DNA from: Paracoccaceae bacterium
Lineage (GTDB): Bacteria; Pseudomonadota; Alphaproteobacteria; Rhodobacterales; Rhodobacteraceae
Assembly: GCA_947453525.1 (NCBI GenBank)
Contig: CANGHD010000001.1
Span: 1 to 64,000 of the forward strand
Length of the DNA stretch: 64,000 nt
Direction of reading: 5' to 3'
In this document: piece after piece, positions 42,345 to 51,940 of the stretch
Layout: each line of letters begins with the position of its first letter
Numbering within the stretch: position 1 is the stretch's first letter
The notes under the pieces: model-generated
What the model was told of the DNA's origin: nothing
Databases searched by the model: none
The model's input: the letters and a program-made list of their open reading frames with translations, nothing else
Position numbers and translations under genes: made by a program

Positions 42345-42601
42345 ATCGTCTGGGTGCCGTATGAGGGGCGGGGGATCTTTTTCCGAAATGGTCGCGATGA
42401 TGATGGACGGCCTATGCTTTTTGCAGACGGACGGCCTGTGCTTTAGCAGATCCACCTCCGGCCGATCTGCCGATGCGAAAATACGGGTTCAAGGTTCCGC
42501 GAAAGAAACGAGTGGCCGGTCATGATTTTATCTTGACCGTACAAAGACCGATCCAAGCTGCGTGTGTCATATTAAAGATTTGGCTCCATCCATGCCACCT
42601 T

Positions 42602-43777
42602 CTATGCCTTACCGGTGTAGGCCCTACCCTCGTAGCGCCCATGGTTCAGATAATGATAAGCAGCATCCATACCTGCCGCCGCAACATCCGAGTTGAGAAG
42701 AAGATACAGGGCAGGGTCGAAATCGGCGGGGAGTCCGGGAAGATTCAAGGCCGGAGCCCTCACTTCCTGTGATGCAAGGCATTCTTGCACAACCCCCATG
42801 AACTGCTTCATGTTGTCTTCACTGAACCCCGGATCCACAGGACCGGCGGCGTGACGAACCTTGGTTCTGAGGGCCTCACCTGAAGGAAGATGCAGGTTGA
42901 TTGTCGCAATCTCATCCGCAAAGGCCTGCAACAGCCGTTCATCCAGTTCCTGACTATATGGATCCCGGCGCCGCTCCGGTTGGGCGCGAAAACGATTGAC
43001 CAGCAACGCGTTGAGAAGGGGCGACCCGATGGTCTCATGCGCCATAACGATGGCTTTCGCCTGCCAATACGAAATAGAGGGGTTGTGTTCCCCGGCCGCC
43101 CGTTCTCTCAGGCCTGCAACTGCGCTGTCCACGCCAATCTCTTGCAACAGCGTCTCAATCAGGTCATGTTTATGCATGTCGTAGTTGCGCAATCTGACAT
43201 CAAACCCTGCATCAAGCAGAGGAGGTAGCTTCCGCCAGATCCCGTTATCGTTCGTCATTCGACGTTCAATATCCTGTTCGAAATGATCCCTACACAGATT
43301 GGTCTTTACTCTCTGCTTCCAAGAGGAAACGGAATGATCATACACATCACGAACAAAGGCTATTAGTGTCAGCTTGTAATACCTCGAAATATCAAGCAAC
43401 CAGGCGGTATGGTCGGAGTTGAGGCACTGACCTATGAATTCACCGGACAATACAACCGTATCCTGTGGTGATTGCGCTATGGCAGCTTCTGCTGCCGGCT
43501 TCAGATACCTGTCGATCACTGCAACCAAATTGCCGTCAAACCGATCCCGACTTGCGTATTGCTGCATCACATGCATCAAGTTTCCGCTACACACCCCTGA
43601 CGACTGGACCTGTTCCGATTCCGGGAAAGGGTAGCTGATGCCAAGCTGTGCCAGACGGACTGCATTGTGGGACAAAAATGCCTGAATCGCGCTGGATCCG
43701 GTTTTCCCAGCCCCGATGTGGATGAAAACGCGCTTGCCGGCACGAGAGTTCTGATTGTCGTTTGCCACAGAGTTCAT
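42602..43777 (-). CDS. Sulfotransferase-like protein with C-terminal glycan-enzyme-associated repeat motif
   Basis: VFIHIGAGKTGSSAIQAFLSHN (PAPS 5'-phosphosulfate-binding-like loop); C-term LPADFDPALYLLLNSDVAAAGMDAAYHYLNHGRYEGRAY. Confidence 0.82.
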   Translation of the reverse strand: MNSVANDNQNSRAGKRVFIHIGAGKTGSSAIQAFLSHNAVRLAQLGISYPFPESEQVQSSGVCSGNLMHVMQQYASRDRFDGNLVAVIDRYLKPAAEAAIAQSPQDTVVLSGEFIGQCLNSDHTAWLLDISRYYKLTLIAFVRDVYDHSVSSWKQRVKTNLCRDHFEQDIERRMTNDNGIWRKLPPLLDAGFDVRLRNYDMHKHDLIETLLQEIGVDSAVAGLRERAAGEHNPSISYWQAKAIVMAHETIGSPLLNALLVNRFRAQPERRRDPYSQELDERLLQAFADEIATINLHLPSGEALRTKVRHAAGPVDPGFSEDNMKQFMGVVQECLASQEVRAPALNLPGLPADFDPALYLLLNSDVAAAGMDAAYHYLNHGRYEGRAYTGKA

Positions 43778-44111
43778 TCTTCCCGGTTGGGCGCCTGCGC
43801 CGTGTCATCGTTTTGCAAACGCATCCGGTTGATGCGTGAGCCTTTGAACTGACGCGCCTTGGCGTCAACATCTACAACATGGAATACACCGGTATTGCCA
43901 GTCTGCGGTGTCGATGGCCCCTGCTCCCTCGACACTGCGCAGGCCTTAGTGAAGCGAAATCTTGCGCTTAACAAGCGCTGCCGCGCGTGCGCGGCAGGCT
44001 GACGCATCAGAAATCTTGCAGATCGCTGCCAAGGTTTCTCCGGGTGCCAAACCGTGTCGGTCGGACCCATCTGCAATCTTGGCCCGGGCTGACAAGCGCC
44101 AGAACGGCCGT

Positions 44112-44453
44112 GGCGCAAAGGCGCTGATTGGTGGGGCTGGCATCGGCACGTTCACGCGGGCGTCGTCAACGGAACGGCGGATTCGGGCATGGTGCGGGCC
44201 CGCGATATCCTCCGAAAATGCACGCGGGGCGAAGACAAGCCGGATTTTGCGGCCGTCAACCCCAGGGACTCTGCGGCGGCAACGCTATCTTCCGCTTCAT
44301 CGGTGCGGCGTTTCATCATTGGAGCGTGATCAAGGCGGCCCCGTACGGCACTTCGACGATCCTGTCGGCAAATGCGACGGGCCATGCGGGGCTGACACGC
44401 GGGTGCCGGTGACGCTTGGCACGTCTGCCGACCCGACCGCCGCCGACTTGGTC
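44112..44453 (+). pseudogene. Decayed RTX / serralysin-type C-terminal gene fragment
   Basis: In three frames: GAKALIGGAGIGTFT; RDILRKCTRGEDKPDFAAVNPRDSA; GGNAIFRFIGAAFHH; VRHFDDP...DTRVPVTLGTSADPTAADLV. Confidence 0.7.
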
Positions 44454-44759
44454 ACGAGATCGTCGATCGGTTGCCTGACGCTTCGGGTGCCACGGCTCCG
44501 GTTTGGCGCGCCGGGGTCGCTCCATGTTTCAACGGTGGGCGTGGCCGGACCAGACTCTTCCGCGCGGTTGAGGACCTTGAAGCCTGCCCCCGATCCTGGA
44601 AAGCATTGCGGTGCTGACCCGTGCCATTTGGGGGTGAACCCGGCGTCGGACAGGGTTATACAGAGCCTGAAAAGCACGGCAGCATGAAGGGATACCCGCA
44701 AAAGGGATCGGTGCCGCCGGGCGGGCCTTGGCCTATTGGGGACGTGAGGGAGCACTGAA

Positions 44760-46844
44760 GTGGCGCGGAGTTTTGCGAGCGGTCTGGTCTGGGGCTTTGT
44801 GGTCATGGGGGCGGGTTTTGCCCTGATGTCGCAACTGACGCCACTGCCCAACAGCCGGTTGTCCAATCCCAAGGCTGTCGTTGCGGGGAATTCGGCGACA
44901 GTGACCCCGAAGGACGCGCAGCCCATAGACGCAGTGCAAGCGGCTCTTCCTCCGCCTCAACCCGCCACGACGGCGGGGAACACGGCCAAGGCCGTTGTGG
45001 ACAACTCCAGTGGGACAGGAACCGTGGGTCAGGCTTCGGACCCTGCAACGGCGGCACCTGCGACGGCGGCAAATGGCGCCGACCCGGCGGATGGAACCAC
45101 GAAGGTCACGGCGGCGACGGGTCCGTCGGTCAGCCCGTCGGTGGCGCAGGCGAGCATTCCGGTGTCGTCTGGTGCGGCACCGGCCGCTGGGACGACGGGC
45201 GTTTCGCCGGCAACACACGCGGCGGCTCCAAAACCGGTCGGGACGGGTCAGGAGGGTATGGCTGCGCTGCAGGCCCCGAAAGTCGACGGGGCGCCGGGTT
45301 TGACCGCGCCGACGGGCAATCAAGTCTCGATACGCGTCACGCCCGGGTCTGCCGCGCCCGCTCTGCCCGCCCTCGCTCCTCCCGGGGCCAGCTTGCCGGG
45401 TGCAATCGATGCCAAGACGTCAGGAACGCAGACCACGACCGGTGAGCCGAAGAGTCCTGACACCGGACCGGGTGATGCGATGGCCAGCGCCCCGGGTGCC
45501 GGGTCTGCACCCAAGGCCGCAACGCAGCCAGCCCGGGCCGCGGATGCTCTGCCCAAGGCCGACACGGCCACCGCGATTGCCGCGGCACCCCGGATTGCCG
45601 CGCCGGCGGCACGGGAAACTTCGGTGACAGCACCCGCTTCGCCCGAACCCGTGGCGCCCGAGGCTGCCGCACCTTTGGCGCAGGGTGCGGCACCTGCGGC
45701 GGGCCCGTTGCCGGAGGTTCCCGCTGTGGCCGAGGCTGCCCCGGCCCTGTCGTCGTTGGATGCGGCGCTCACGGCACCCGATGCGGACCAGATCCCGACT
45801 GCACCTGTGCCTCAGCCCGATCCGCTCGGGTCGAAAGATGGGCTTTTGGTGCCGTCGCAGGGGGCTGGCCTTTCCGAACCGACGCGGTTGCCGCAGATCG
45901 CGGCGCCGGATGATCCGGGTCTTGCAGCCGCACCGATGCCGGTTGTCGTAGCGCCTGATCCCGCCGATGCGAGCCCCGCAGCGCCGCGGGCGCTGGCGCC
46001 GCGCTTGCTCAAACCGGATGCGGCGCAGTTGCCGGCGGTCAAGCCGCTCGGGAGCACTGTGCCAACTGGGCTGAAACCAAGCGTGCCGGGGGTGGAAACC
46101 AATGCCCTGCCGCAGATCGGCGGTGCGACCAAGGGAACCGCTGCGGTGGTCCCGACCGATGCTGCGGCGGATCAGCCGATCGTGAAATACGCGCGCCCCT
46201 TCCAAAGCCGGGACGGCAAGCCGCTGTTCGTCATCCTGCTGCATGACGTGGGGGCTGCGGGGGTGAGTCGCGCGGAACTGGCCAAGCTGCCCTTCCCGGT
46301 GACCTTCGTGGTGGATCCCCTGGCGACCGACGCGAAACTGGCGGAAAAAACCTTCCGCGATGCCGGGCAGGAAGTGCTGATGCTGGCCAATGGCATTCCG
46401 GACGGCGCGACGGCCGGTGACCTTGCCCAGACCTTCCAGACCCTGCAGGATATCTTGCCCGAGGCGGTGGGCGTGATCGATCAGGACACCGCCGGGTTTC
46501 AGGACAACCGCGCCCTGTCGGGTCTGGTCTTGCCGGTCATCGCTGATCAGGGCCGCGGCCTTGTGACCTATGACCAGGGTTTGAATGCCGCCGATCAGAT
46601 CGCCCGCCGTGACGGATTGCCCGCCGCCGTGATCTTCCGTCATCTGGATGGCGCGGGCGAAAGCCAGTCGGTGATGCGGCGCTACCTTGACCGCGCGGCT
46701 TTCAAGGCCGCCCAGGAGGGGTCGGTGGTGGTGATCGGCGATACGCGGGCCAATACAGTGGCCACGATCTTGCAGTGGACGATCGAGGGCAAGGCCTCGG
46801 GCGTCGATCTCGCTCCGGTGACGGCGGTGATGGGGCGGAAGTGA
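44760..46844 (+). CDS. Divergent polysaccharide deacetylase (YibQ-like) with long Ala/Pro-rich N-terminal region
   Basis: Low-complexity A/P/T region, then GKPLFVILLHDVGAAGVSRAELAKLPFPVTFVVDPLATDA...EVLMLANGIPDGATAGDLAQTFQTLQDILPEAVGVID. Confidence 0.82.
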   Translation: MARSFASGLVWGFVVMGAGFALMSQLTPLPNSRLSNPKAVVAGNSATVTPKDAQPIDAVQAALPPPQPATTAGNTAKAVVDNSSGTGTVGQASDPATAAPATAANGADPADGTTKVTAATGPSVSPSVAQASIPVSSGAAPAAGTTGVSPATHAAAPKPVGTGQEGMAALQAPKVDGAPGLTAPTGNQVSIRVTPGSAAPALPALAPPGASLPGAIDAKTSGTQTTTGEPKSPDTGPGDAMASAPGAGSAPKAATQPARAADALPKADTATAIAAAPRIAAPAARETSVTAPASPEPVAPEAAAPLAQGAAPAAGPLPEVPAVAEAAPALSSLDAALTAPDADQIPTAPVPQPDPLGSKDGLLVPSQGAGLSEPTRLPQIAAPDDPGLAAAPMPVVVAPDPADASPAAPRALAPRLLKPDAAQLPAVKPLGSTVPTGLKPSVPGVETNALPQIGGATKGTAAVVPTDAAADQPIVKYARPFQSRDGKPLFVILLHDVGAAGVSRAELAKLPFPVTFVVDPLATDAKLAEKTFRDAGQEVLMLANGIPDGATAGDLAQTFQTLQDILPEAVGVIDQDTAGFQDNRALSGLVLPVIADQGRGLVTYDQGLNAADQIARRDGLPAAVIFRHLDGAGESQSVMRRYLDRAAFKAAQEGSVVVIGDTRANTVATILQWTIEGKASGVDLAPVTAVMGRK

Positions 46845-46848
46845 CGCA

Positions 46849-46873
46849 GCATGGGCAGATTGCCCATCCCACC
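46849..46873 (-). repeat. Short hairpin repeat (GGATGGGCA-nn-TGCCCATC family), copy a
   Basis: gcatgggcagattgcccatcccacc. Confidence 0.6.
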
Positions 46874-46943
46874 ATTGGCCGGCTTGTGCGCGGATGGCGA
46901 AGGTCCTTTGGCCGGATCATGGGCCCGGGTTTGATCCTGGGGG

Positions 46944-47012
46944 ACCACCCGTGTCCTCCGGGAGGGTTTCATACCCTCCGGACCACCCGTGGGTTATTTG
47001 TGCAATGTGAAA
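46944..47012 (+). repeat. Dispersed intergenic element, copy 6
   Basis: cctccgggagggtttcataccctccggaccacccgtgggttatttgtgcaatgtgaaa. Confidence 0.6.
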
Positions 47013-47062
47013 TCGGAAGCGTCTGTCATGGCAGGCGCCGTGGGACGCGGTCGCGGAGATTT

Positions 47063-47087
47063 GGGTAGGATGGGCAGTTTGCCGATG
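47063..47087 (+). repeat. Short hairpin repeat family, copy b
   Basis: gggtaggatgggcagtttgccgatg. Confidence 0.5.
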
Positions 47088-47092
47088 TTCGC

Positions 47093-48601
47093 TCAGGTAT
47101 TGCCGCGGCGTGCAAAGGTTCCTGCATCTTCCGCCGCGCGGCGCAGGGCTTTGGATTTGTTGACGGTTTCCTGATATTCAGATTCAGGGTCGCTGTCATA
47201 GACCACGCCGCCCCCGGCCTGGGTGTAAAGGTATTCGTCCTTCAGGACGGCCGTGCGCAGGGCGATGCAGAAGTCCATCTCGCCATTGGCCGCGAAATAG
47301 CCGATGCCGCCGCCGTAGACTCCGCGTTTCTCGGGTTCCAACTCGTCGATGATCTCCATCGCGCGAACCTTCGGCGCGCCGGAGACGGTGCCGGCGGGCA
47401 TACCGGCCAGCAGGGCGGAGAGGGCGTCTTCGCCGTCAGCGATCTGGCCTACCACGTTGGAGACGATGTGCATGACGTGGCTGTAGCGTTCGACGATGAA
47501 TTGCTCGGTCGGTCGGACGGAGCCGACCTTGGCCACGCGGCCCACGTCGTTGCGGCCGAGGTCTAGCAGCATCAGATGCTCGGCGCGTTCCTTCTGGTCG
47601 GCGAGAAGGTCGGCTTCGAGGAAGCGGTCTTCTTCCGGCGTGGCCCCGCGTCTGCGGGTGCCGGCGATGGGGCGGATGGTGATCTCGCCCTCCCTCAACC
47701 GAACCAGGATTTCCGGGCTGGCACCCACGACCTGAAATCCACCGAAGTTGAAGAAGAACATGAAGGGCGAGGGGTTGGTGCGGCGCAAGGACCGGTAGAA
47801 AGCGAAGGGCGGCAGTTCGAAGCGTTGCTTCCAGCGTTGCGAGGGGACGACCTGGAAGATGTCGCCAGCGCGGATGTAGTCCTTGGCCTTTTCCACCGCC
47901 GCCTTGTAGCCCTCGTGGCTGAAGTTGGATACGGCCTCGCCTACGGGCGCGGCCTCACCCAGATCGCGCTGCGCAGGCGGCGCGCGGTCGAGGTCGCGCA
48001 GCGCGTCCATCACCCGTTCTGCCGCCTGGGCATAGGCGGCGCGGGCAGACAGGCCGGAGGCTACGAAGGCGGGGGCCACGACGGTGACCTCGCCCTTCAC
48101 CCCGTCCAGCACCGCCACGACCGAGGGGCGCAACAGAATGGCGTCGGGCAGGCCCAAGGGGTCGGGGTTCACATGCGGCAGGTGCTCGACCAGACGGATC
48201 ATGTCGTAGCCGAGATAGCCGAAAAGGCCCGAGGCGATGGGCGGCAGGCCATCGGGCAGATCAATGCGGCTTTCGGCGATCAGGGCGCGCAGGCTTTGCA
48301 GCGGCGGCAGGGCCTCGTCCACAAAGGCGCTCGCGTCGAAGCGGGCCTCGCGGTTGATGCGCGCACGGGTGCCGTGGCACTGCCAGATCAGGTCGGGTTT
48401 CATCCCCACCACCGAATAGCGGCCCCGCACCTCGCCGCCAGTCACCGATTCCAGCATGAACGTGTCGGTTCGCGCCTCGGCCAGCTTCATCATCAGCGAC
48501 ACCGGCGTGTCCAGATCGGCGGCCAGCCTCGCAAAGACCAACTGGTTGCGGCCTTGGCCCCAAGCCGCTTCAAAGGCTGCAAAATCGGGCTGCAGCTTCA
48601 T
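47093..48601 (-). CDS. trpE: Anthranilate synthase component I
   Basis: IRPIAGTRRRGATPEEDRFLEADLLADQKERAEHLMLLDLGRNDVGRVA. Confidence 0.97.
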   Translation of the reverse strand: MKLQPDFAAFEAAWGQGRNQLVFARLAADLDTPVSLMMKLAEARTDTFMLESVTGGEVRGRYSVVGMKPDLIWQCHGTRARINREARFDASAFVDEALPPLQSLRALIAESRIDLPDGLPPIASGLFGYLGYDMIRLVEHLPHVNPDPLGLPDAILLRPSVVAVLDGVKGEVTVVAPAFVASGLSARAAYAQAAERVMDALRDLDRAPPAQRDLGEAAPVGEAVSNFSHEGYKAAVEKAKDYIRAGDIFQVVPSQRWKQRFELPPFAFYRSLRRTNPSPFMFFFNFGGFQVVGASPEILVRLREGEITIRPIAGTRRRGATPEEDRFLEADLLADQKERAEHLMLLDLGRNDVGRVAKVGSVRPTEQFIVERYSHVMHIVSNVVGQIADGEDALSALLAGMPAGTVSGAPKVRAMEIIDELEPEKRGVYGGGIGYFAANGEMDFCIALRTAVLKDEYLYTQAGGGVVYDSDPESEYQETVNKSKALRRAAEDAGTFARRGNT

Positions 48602-48604
48602 GGC

Positions 48605-50494
48605 TCAGTTCATCCGGGCCTGAACGGCATTGATCGCTGCCTGGTCGATCTTGAGGCCGCCCTGCGAGGTCATGGCGGTGGAGAACAGCTCATAGGCGTC
48701 CTGCGCGATCGACTGGGCGGCTTGGGTCGACAGCCCGTCCAGCGCCGCCTTGGCCTTGTCGCCGGTCATCTCGGCCTTGGTGATGCTGTCGAGCCGCAGC
48801 AGGGCGACCACGCCTTTCGCGTCGATCTTGGCGACCTCGCCCGTCTTGAGCGTGAAGGCACTGGCCACTGCATCGTCGGGGATGCCGTCCAGCTTGGCAG
48901 CGCGGGTGGTGGAGGAGACGTGATCGGCAATCCCCAGCGTTTCCAGCCGGGCGCCACTTTTGACGGCGGCAAGGTCGGCATCGGCCAAAGCGGTCAGCGC
49001 GGTGGCCAGAGCCTCGGCATGGTAGGCCGTTGCCACCTTGTCATGCGCCTTCTCGAACGGCACCGGGGTGGGCGGCACGGTCTCGCTGACCTGCGCCACC
49101 ATCAGGCCGCCACCTGACAGACCGAAGCTTTGCGCGAAATCACCGGGCTGCATCGCCTCGATCGCCTTGGCGAAGGCCGGGTCCTGCGTGATCGGGTCGT
49201 TGTCGTCGGCGCCCTTGGCATAGTCGGTCGTGCCTACGGTCATCTTCTGATCCTTGGCCACATCCGCAACGGTCGAGCCGCCGGCCAGAAGGTCGTTGAT
49301 CGTCTCGTTCTTGGCGGCGATGGCTGCGACAGCGGCTTTCAGCTGCAGATCGGCCTTCAGCTTGTCATGCGCCTGCTCCAGCGTGGTCGCCTGGGCGGGC
49401 AGGATGCCATTCATCCGGAAGAGGGCAGGCCCGAGGTCCGACGGCAGCGGGCCCACGACGCCCGGCGCAGTCATGGCAAAAACGTCTTTGCCCGCAGCCC
49501 CAAGCTGGGCCACCGTCACGTCGCCCATGTCGATGTCGGTCAGTGCCAGACCACGCGCCTTGACCAGATCCTCGAACGGGGTGCCGGCGTCCAGCTTGGC
49601 CTTGGCCGCCTTGGCCTCGTCTTCGGACGGGAAGACCAAACGTTCGACCAGCCGCTTTTCGGGAAGGTTGTAGGTGTCGGTGGCGGCGTCATAGGCGGCT
49701 TTGATATCTGCCTCGGCCACGGTCTGGTCCTTGGAGATGTCGGCCGGTTGCAAGAGCGCGTAGCTGACACGCTTGGCCTCTGGCCGGGTGAAATCGGCGA
49801 TATGGGCGGTGTAGAAGGCCTTGAGCTGATCGTCAGTGGGCGCGGGCAGCTTCTGAGCCAGACTGCTTTCGGTCAGTTGCAGCAGCGTGAAGCCGCGCGT
49901 CTCACCCTGATAGGCATAGACGGTGTTGGTCAGGGATTGCGGCGTCAGGATGCCGCCGACGATGGCCGCTTGCAGGACCTGACGCGAGAGGTCGGCGCGC
50001 ATGCCGGTTTCGAATTCCTTGACCGAGATGCCGTTCTGTTCCAGCAACTGGGCATATTGCGCGCGGTCGAACTTGCCTGTCACGTCATGGAAGGACTTGT
50101 TGGCGGCGATCTTCTGGGCCACCTGAAGGTTGCCCGCCGAAAGCCCCAACCGCATCGCCTCGTTGTCAAGCGCCGCGTTCGACACAAGTCCGCTGAGCAC
50201 CTGCGCATCCAGCCCGAACATCTGCGCCTGCTGCAGGGTCAGTTGCGTGCCGAACTGTTTGGAGAACTGGTTGATCTGGTTCTTCAGCGCCCGGGCATAG
50301 GTGTTGGTGCTGATCTCTGCCTTGCCGACCGTGGCCACGCTGTCGATCGTATGGCCAAAGTTGGTGACCCCATAGCCGCCAAGACCGATCACGATCATGC
50401 CCAAGAGCACGAAGGCCAGGATGCTGCTTCCCGTGCGGGAGCCCTTGCGGGCGACGATCTCATCGCTGTCGTGCGGCGTGGTGGTCTTGGCCAT
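48605..50494 (-). CDS. ppiD: PpiD-like SurA_N-domain peptidyl-prolyl isomerase
   Basis: N-terminal TM anchor, SurA_N-like helices, parvulin-like region; next to trpE. Confidence 0.88.
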   Translation of the reverse strand: MAKTTTPHDSDEIVARKGSRTGSSILAFVLLGMIVIGLGGYGVTNFGHTIDSVATVGKAEISTNTYARALKNQINQFSKQFGTQLTLQQAQMFGLDAQVLSGLVSNAALDNEAMRLGLSAGNLQVAQKIAANKSFHDVTGKFDRAQYAQLLEQNGISVKEFETGMRADLSRQVLQAAIVGGILTPQSLTNTVYAYQGETRGFTLLQLTESSLAQKLPAPTDDQLKAFYTAHIADFTRPEAKRVSYALLQPADISKDQTVAEADIKAAYDAATDTYNLPEKRLVERLVFPSEDEAKAAKAKLDAGTPFEDLVKARGLALTDIDMGDVTVAQLGAAGKDVFAMTAPGVVGPLPSDLGPALFRMNGILPAQATTLEQAHDKLKADLQLKAAVAAIAAKNETINDLLAGGSTVADVAKDQKMTVGTTDYAKGADDNDPITQDPAFAKAIEAMQPGDFAQSFGLSGGGLMVAQVSETVPPTPVPFEKAHDKVATAYHAEALATALTALADADLAAVKSGARLETLGIADHVSSTTRAAKLDGIPDDAVASAFTLKTGEVAKIDAKGVVALLRLDSITKAEMTGDKAKAALDGLSTQAAQSIAQDAYELFSTAMTSQGGLKIDQAAINAVQARMN

Positions 50495-50628
50495 GTCGGG
50501 CGTCCTTTGCAAAGTAGCAGGGGTTTAAGCCGAAAGGGGGGAGAGGGGCAAGGGCGCAGCCCTGGCGGCGTCGCTGTCCGGCGCGGCGCCAAGGATTTTT
50601 CTGCGAGAATCCCTGCTTTGGCGCCATG

Positions 50629-51813
50629 TCAGGGGTGGAAGGCGGCCAGCCGTTTGAACAGCTCGTCGATGCCCGCGCGGTCGATGTTGGCGAAGGCGAT
50701 GCGGATCTGGCGCTTGCCCTCGGGCGAGCCTTCGGGCTGGAACATCGAACCGGGCAGCATCAGGATCGCGCTTTCGGTGACGGCGGCCTTGCAGACCTCC
50801 TCCGAGGTTTTGGTGAACGGATGCTCGACATAGGCGAAATAGGCGCCGCAGCCCAGAAGCTTCCAGCCGGGCAGGGCGCCAAACCCCTCGACCATGGCGT
50901 TGCGGCGTGACAGGATTTCATCCCGTTCCCCAGCCACCCATTGCGACAGGTTGCGCATGCCCCAGAGCGCCCCGATCTGACCCAGTTGGCTGGGGCAGAT
51001 GGCAACGGTATCAAGGAACTTCTCCACCTCCGCGAGGCGCGCCGTGGAGGCGACGATGGCGCCAACCCGGTGGCCGGTCAGCCGATAGGCTTTCGAAAAG
51101 GAGTACAGCTGGATGAACGTGTCATCCCAATCCGGGTCAGCAAACAGATCATGCGGGCGACCCGTGCGTCCGTCAAAATCGCGGTAGGTCTCGTCGACAA
51201 TCAGAGCAAGTCCACGGGCGCGGGCGAGATCGCGGAATTCGGCCAAGGTTTCGGAAGGGTATTCGACCCCGCCGGGGTTGTTGGGCGATACCAGAACGAT
51301 GGCGCGGGTCTTGCCAGTGATGAGGGCGGCGGCGGCCTCGGCATCGGGGATCAGGCGGTCATCGGTGCGCAGGGCGACGGCCGTCAGGCCCTGCATGTCG
51401 AGCCACATTTTGTGATTGAAATACCATGGCGTGGGCAGGATCACCTCGTCTCCCGCACCGGCGAGGGTGGACAGAACCGCGCAGAAGGCCTGATTGCAGC
51501 CTTGGGTGATGGCCACTTGATCGGCAAGGACCGTGCCGCCATAGGCTTGGGTCCACTGGCTGGCAATCTCGGCGCGCAGGGCCGGCAGGCCCAGGACGGG
51601 GCCGTAGAGATGGGCATTTGGGTCATAGAGGGCTGCATCCGCGATGGCCTGACGCAGGCCTTCCGGCGGCAGGTCGACCGGGGCGGCCTGACTGACGTTG
51701 ATCAGGGGTTTGTCGGCCGGGAAGGTCAGGCCCGCAATCCAGCGCCGCGCCTCCATGACGGGCGGGGGATCGGTGGCGGCCATGGCGGGGTTGAGGGGCT
51801 TGATCTGGGTCAT
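50629..51813 (-). CDS. Class I/II PLP-dependent aminotransferase
   Basis: ITQGCNQAFCAVLSTLAG...LVSPNNPGGVEYP...YSFSKAYRLTGHRVGAIV. Confidence 0.93.
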   Translation of the reverse strand: MTQIKPLNPAMAATDPPPVMEARRWIAGLTFPADKPLINVSQAAPVDLPPEGLRQAIADAALYDPNAHLYGPVLGLPALRAEIASQWTQAYGGTVLADQVAITQGCNQAFCAVLSTLAGAGDEVILPTPWYFNHKMWLDMQGLTAVALRTDDRLIPDAEAAAALITGKTRAIVLVSPNNPGGVEYPSETLAEFRDLARARGLALIVDETYRDFDGRTGRPHDLFADPDWDDTFIQLYSFSKAYRLTGHRVGAIVASTARLAEVEKFLDTVAICPSQLGQIGALWGMRNLSQWVAGERDEILSRRNAMVEGFGALPGWKLLGCGAYFAYVEHPFTKTSEEVCKAAVTESAILMLPGSMFQPEGSPEGKRQIRIAFANIDRAGIDELFKRLAAFHP

Positions 51814-51871
51814 CGCAGGTCCTTTGTTTGGACCAGTTGAAGCGCGGGACGCGGGCAAGTGCAAGGGGCGA

Positions 51872-51895
51872 GGTAGGATGGGCCGTCTGCCCATC
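51872..51895 (+). repeat. Short hairpin repeat family, copy c
   Basis: ggtaggatgggccgtctgcccatc. Confidence 0.6.
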
Positions 51896-51940
51896 TTTCC
51901 AGGGTCATGGGCGGATCGCCGATCCTATCCAAATTCAGGG

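Noticed and set aside
49130-50833. 567-aa plus-strand ORF opposite ppiD
   Set aside because: Antisense shadow of ppiD with no domain signature.
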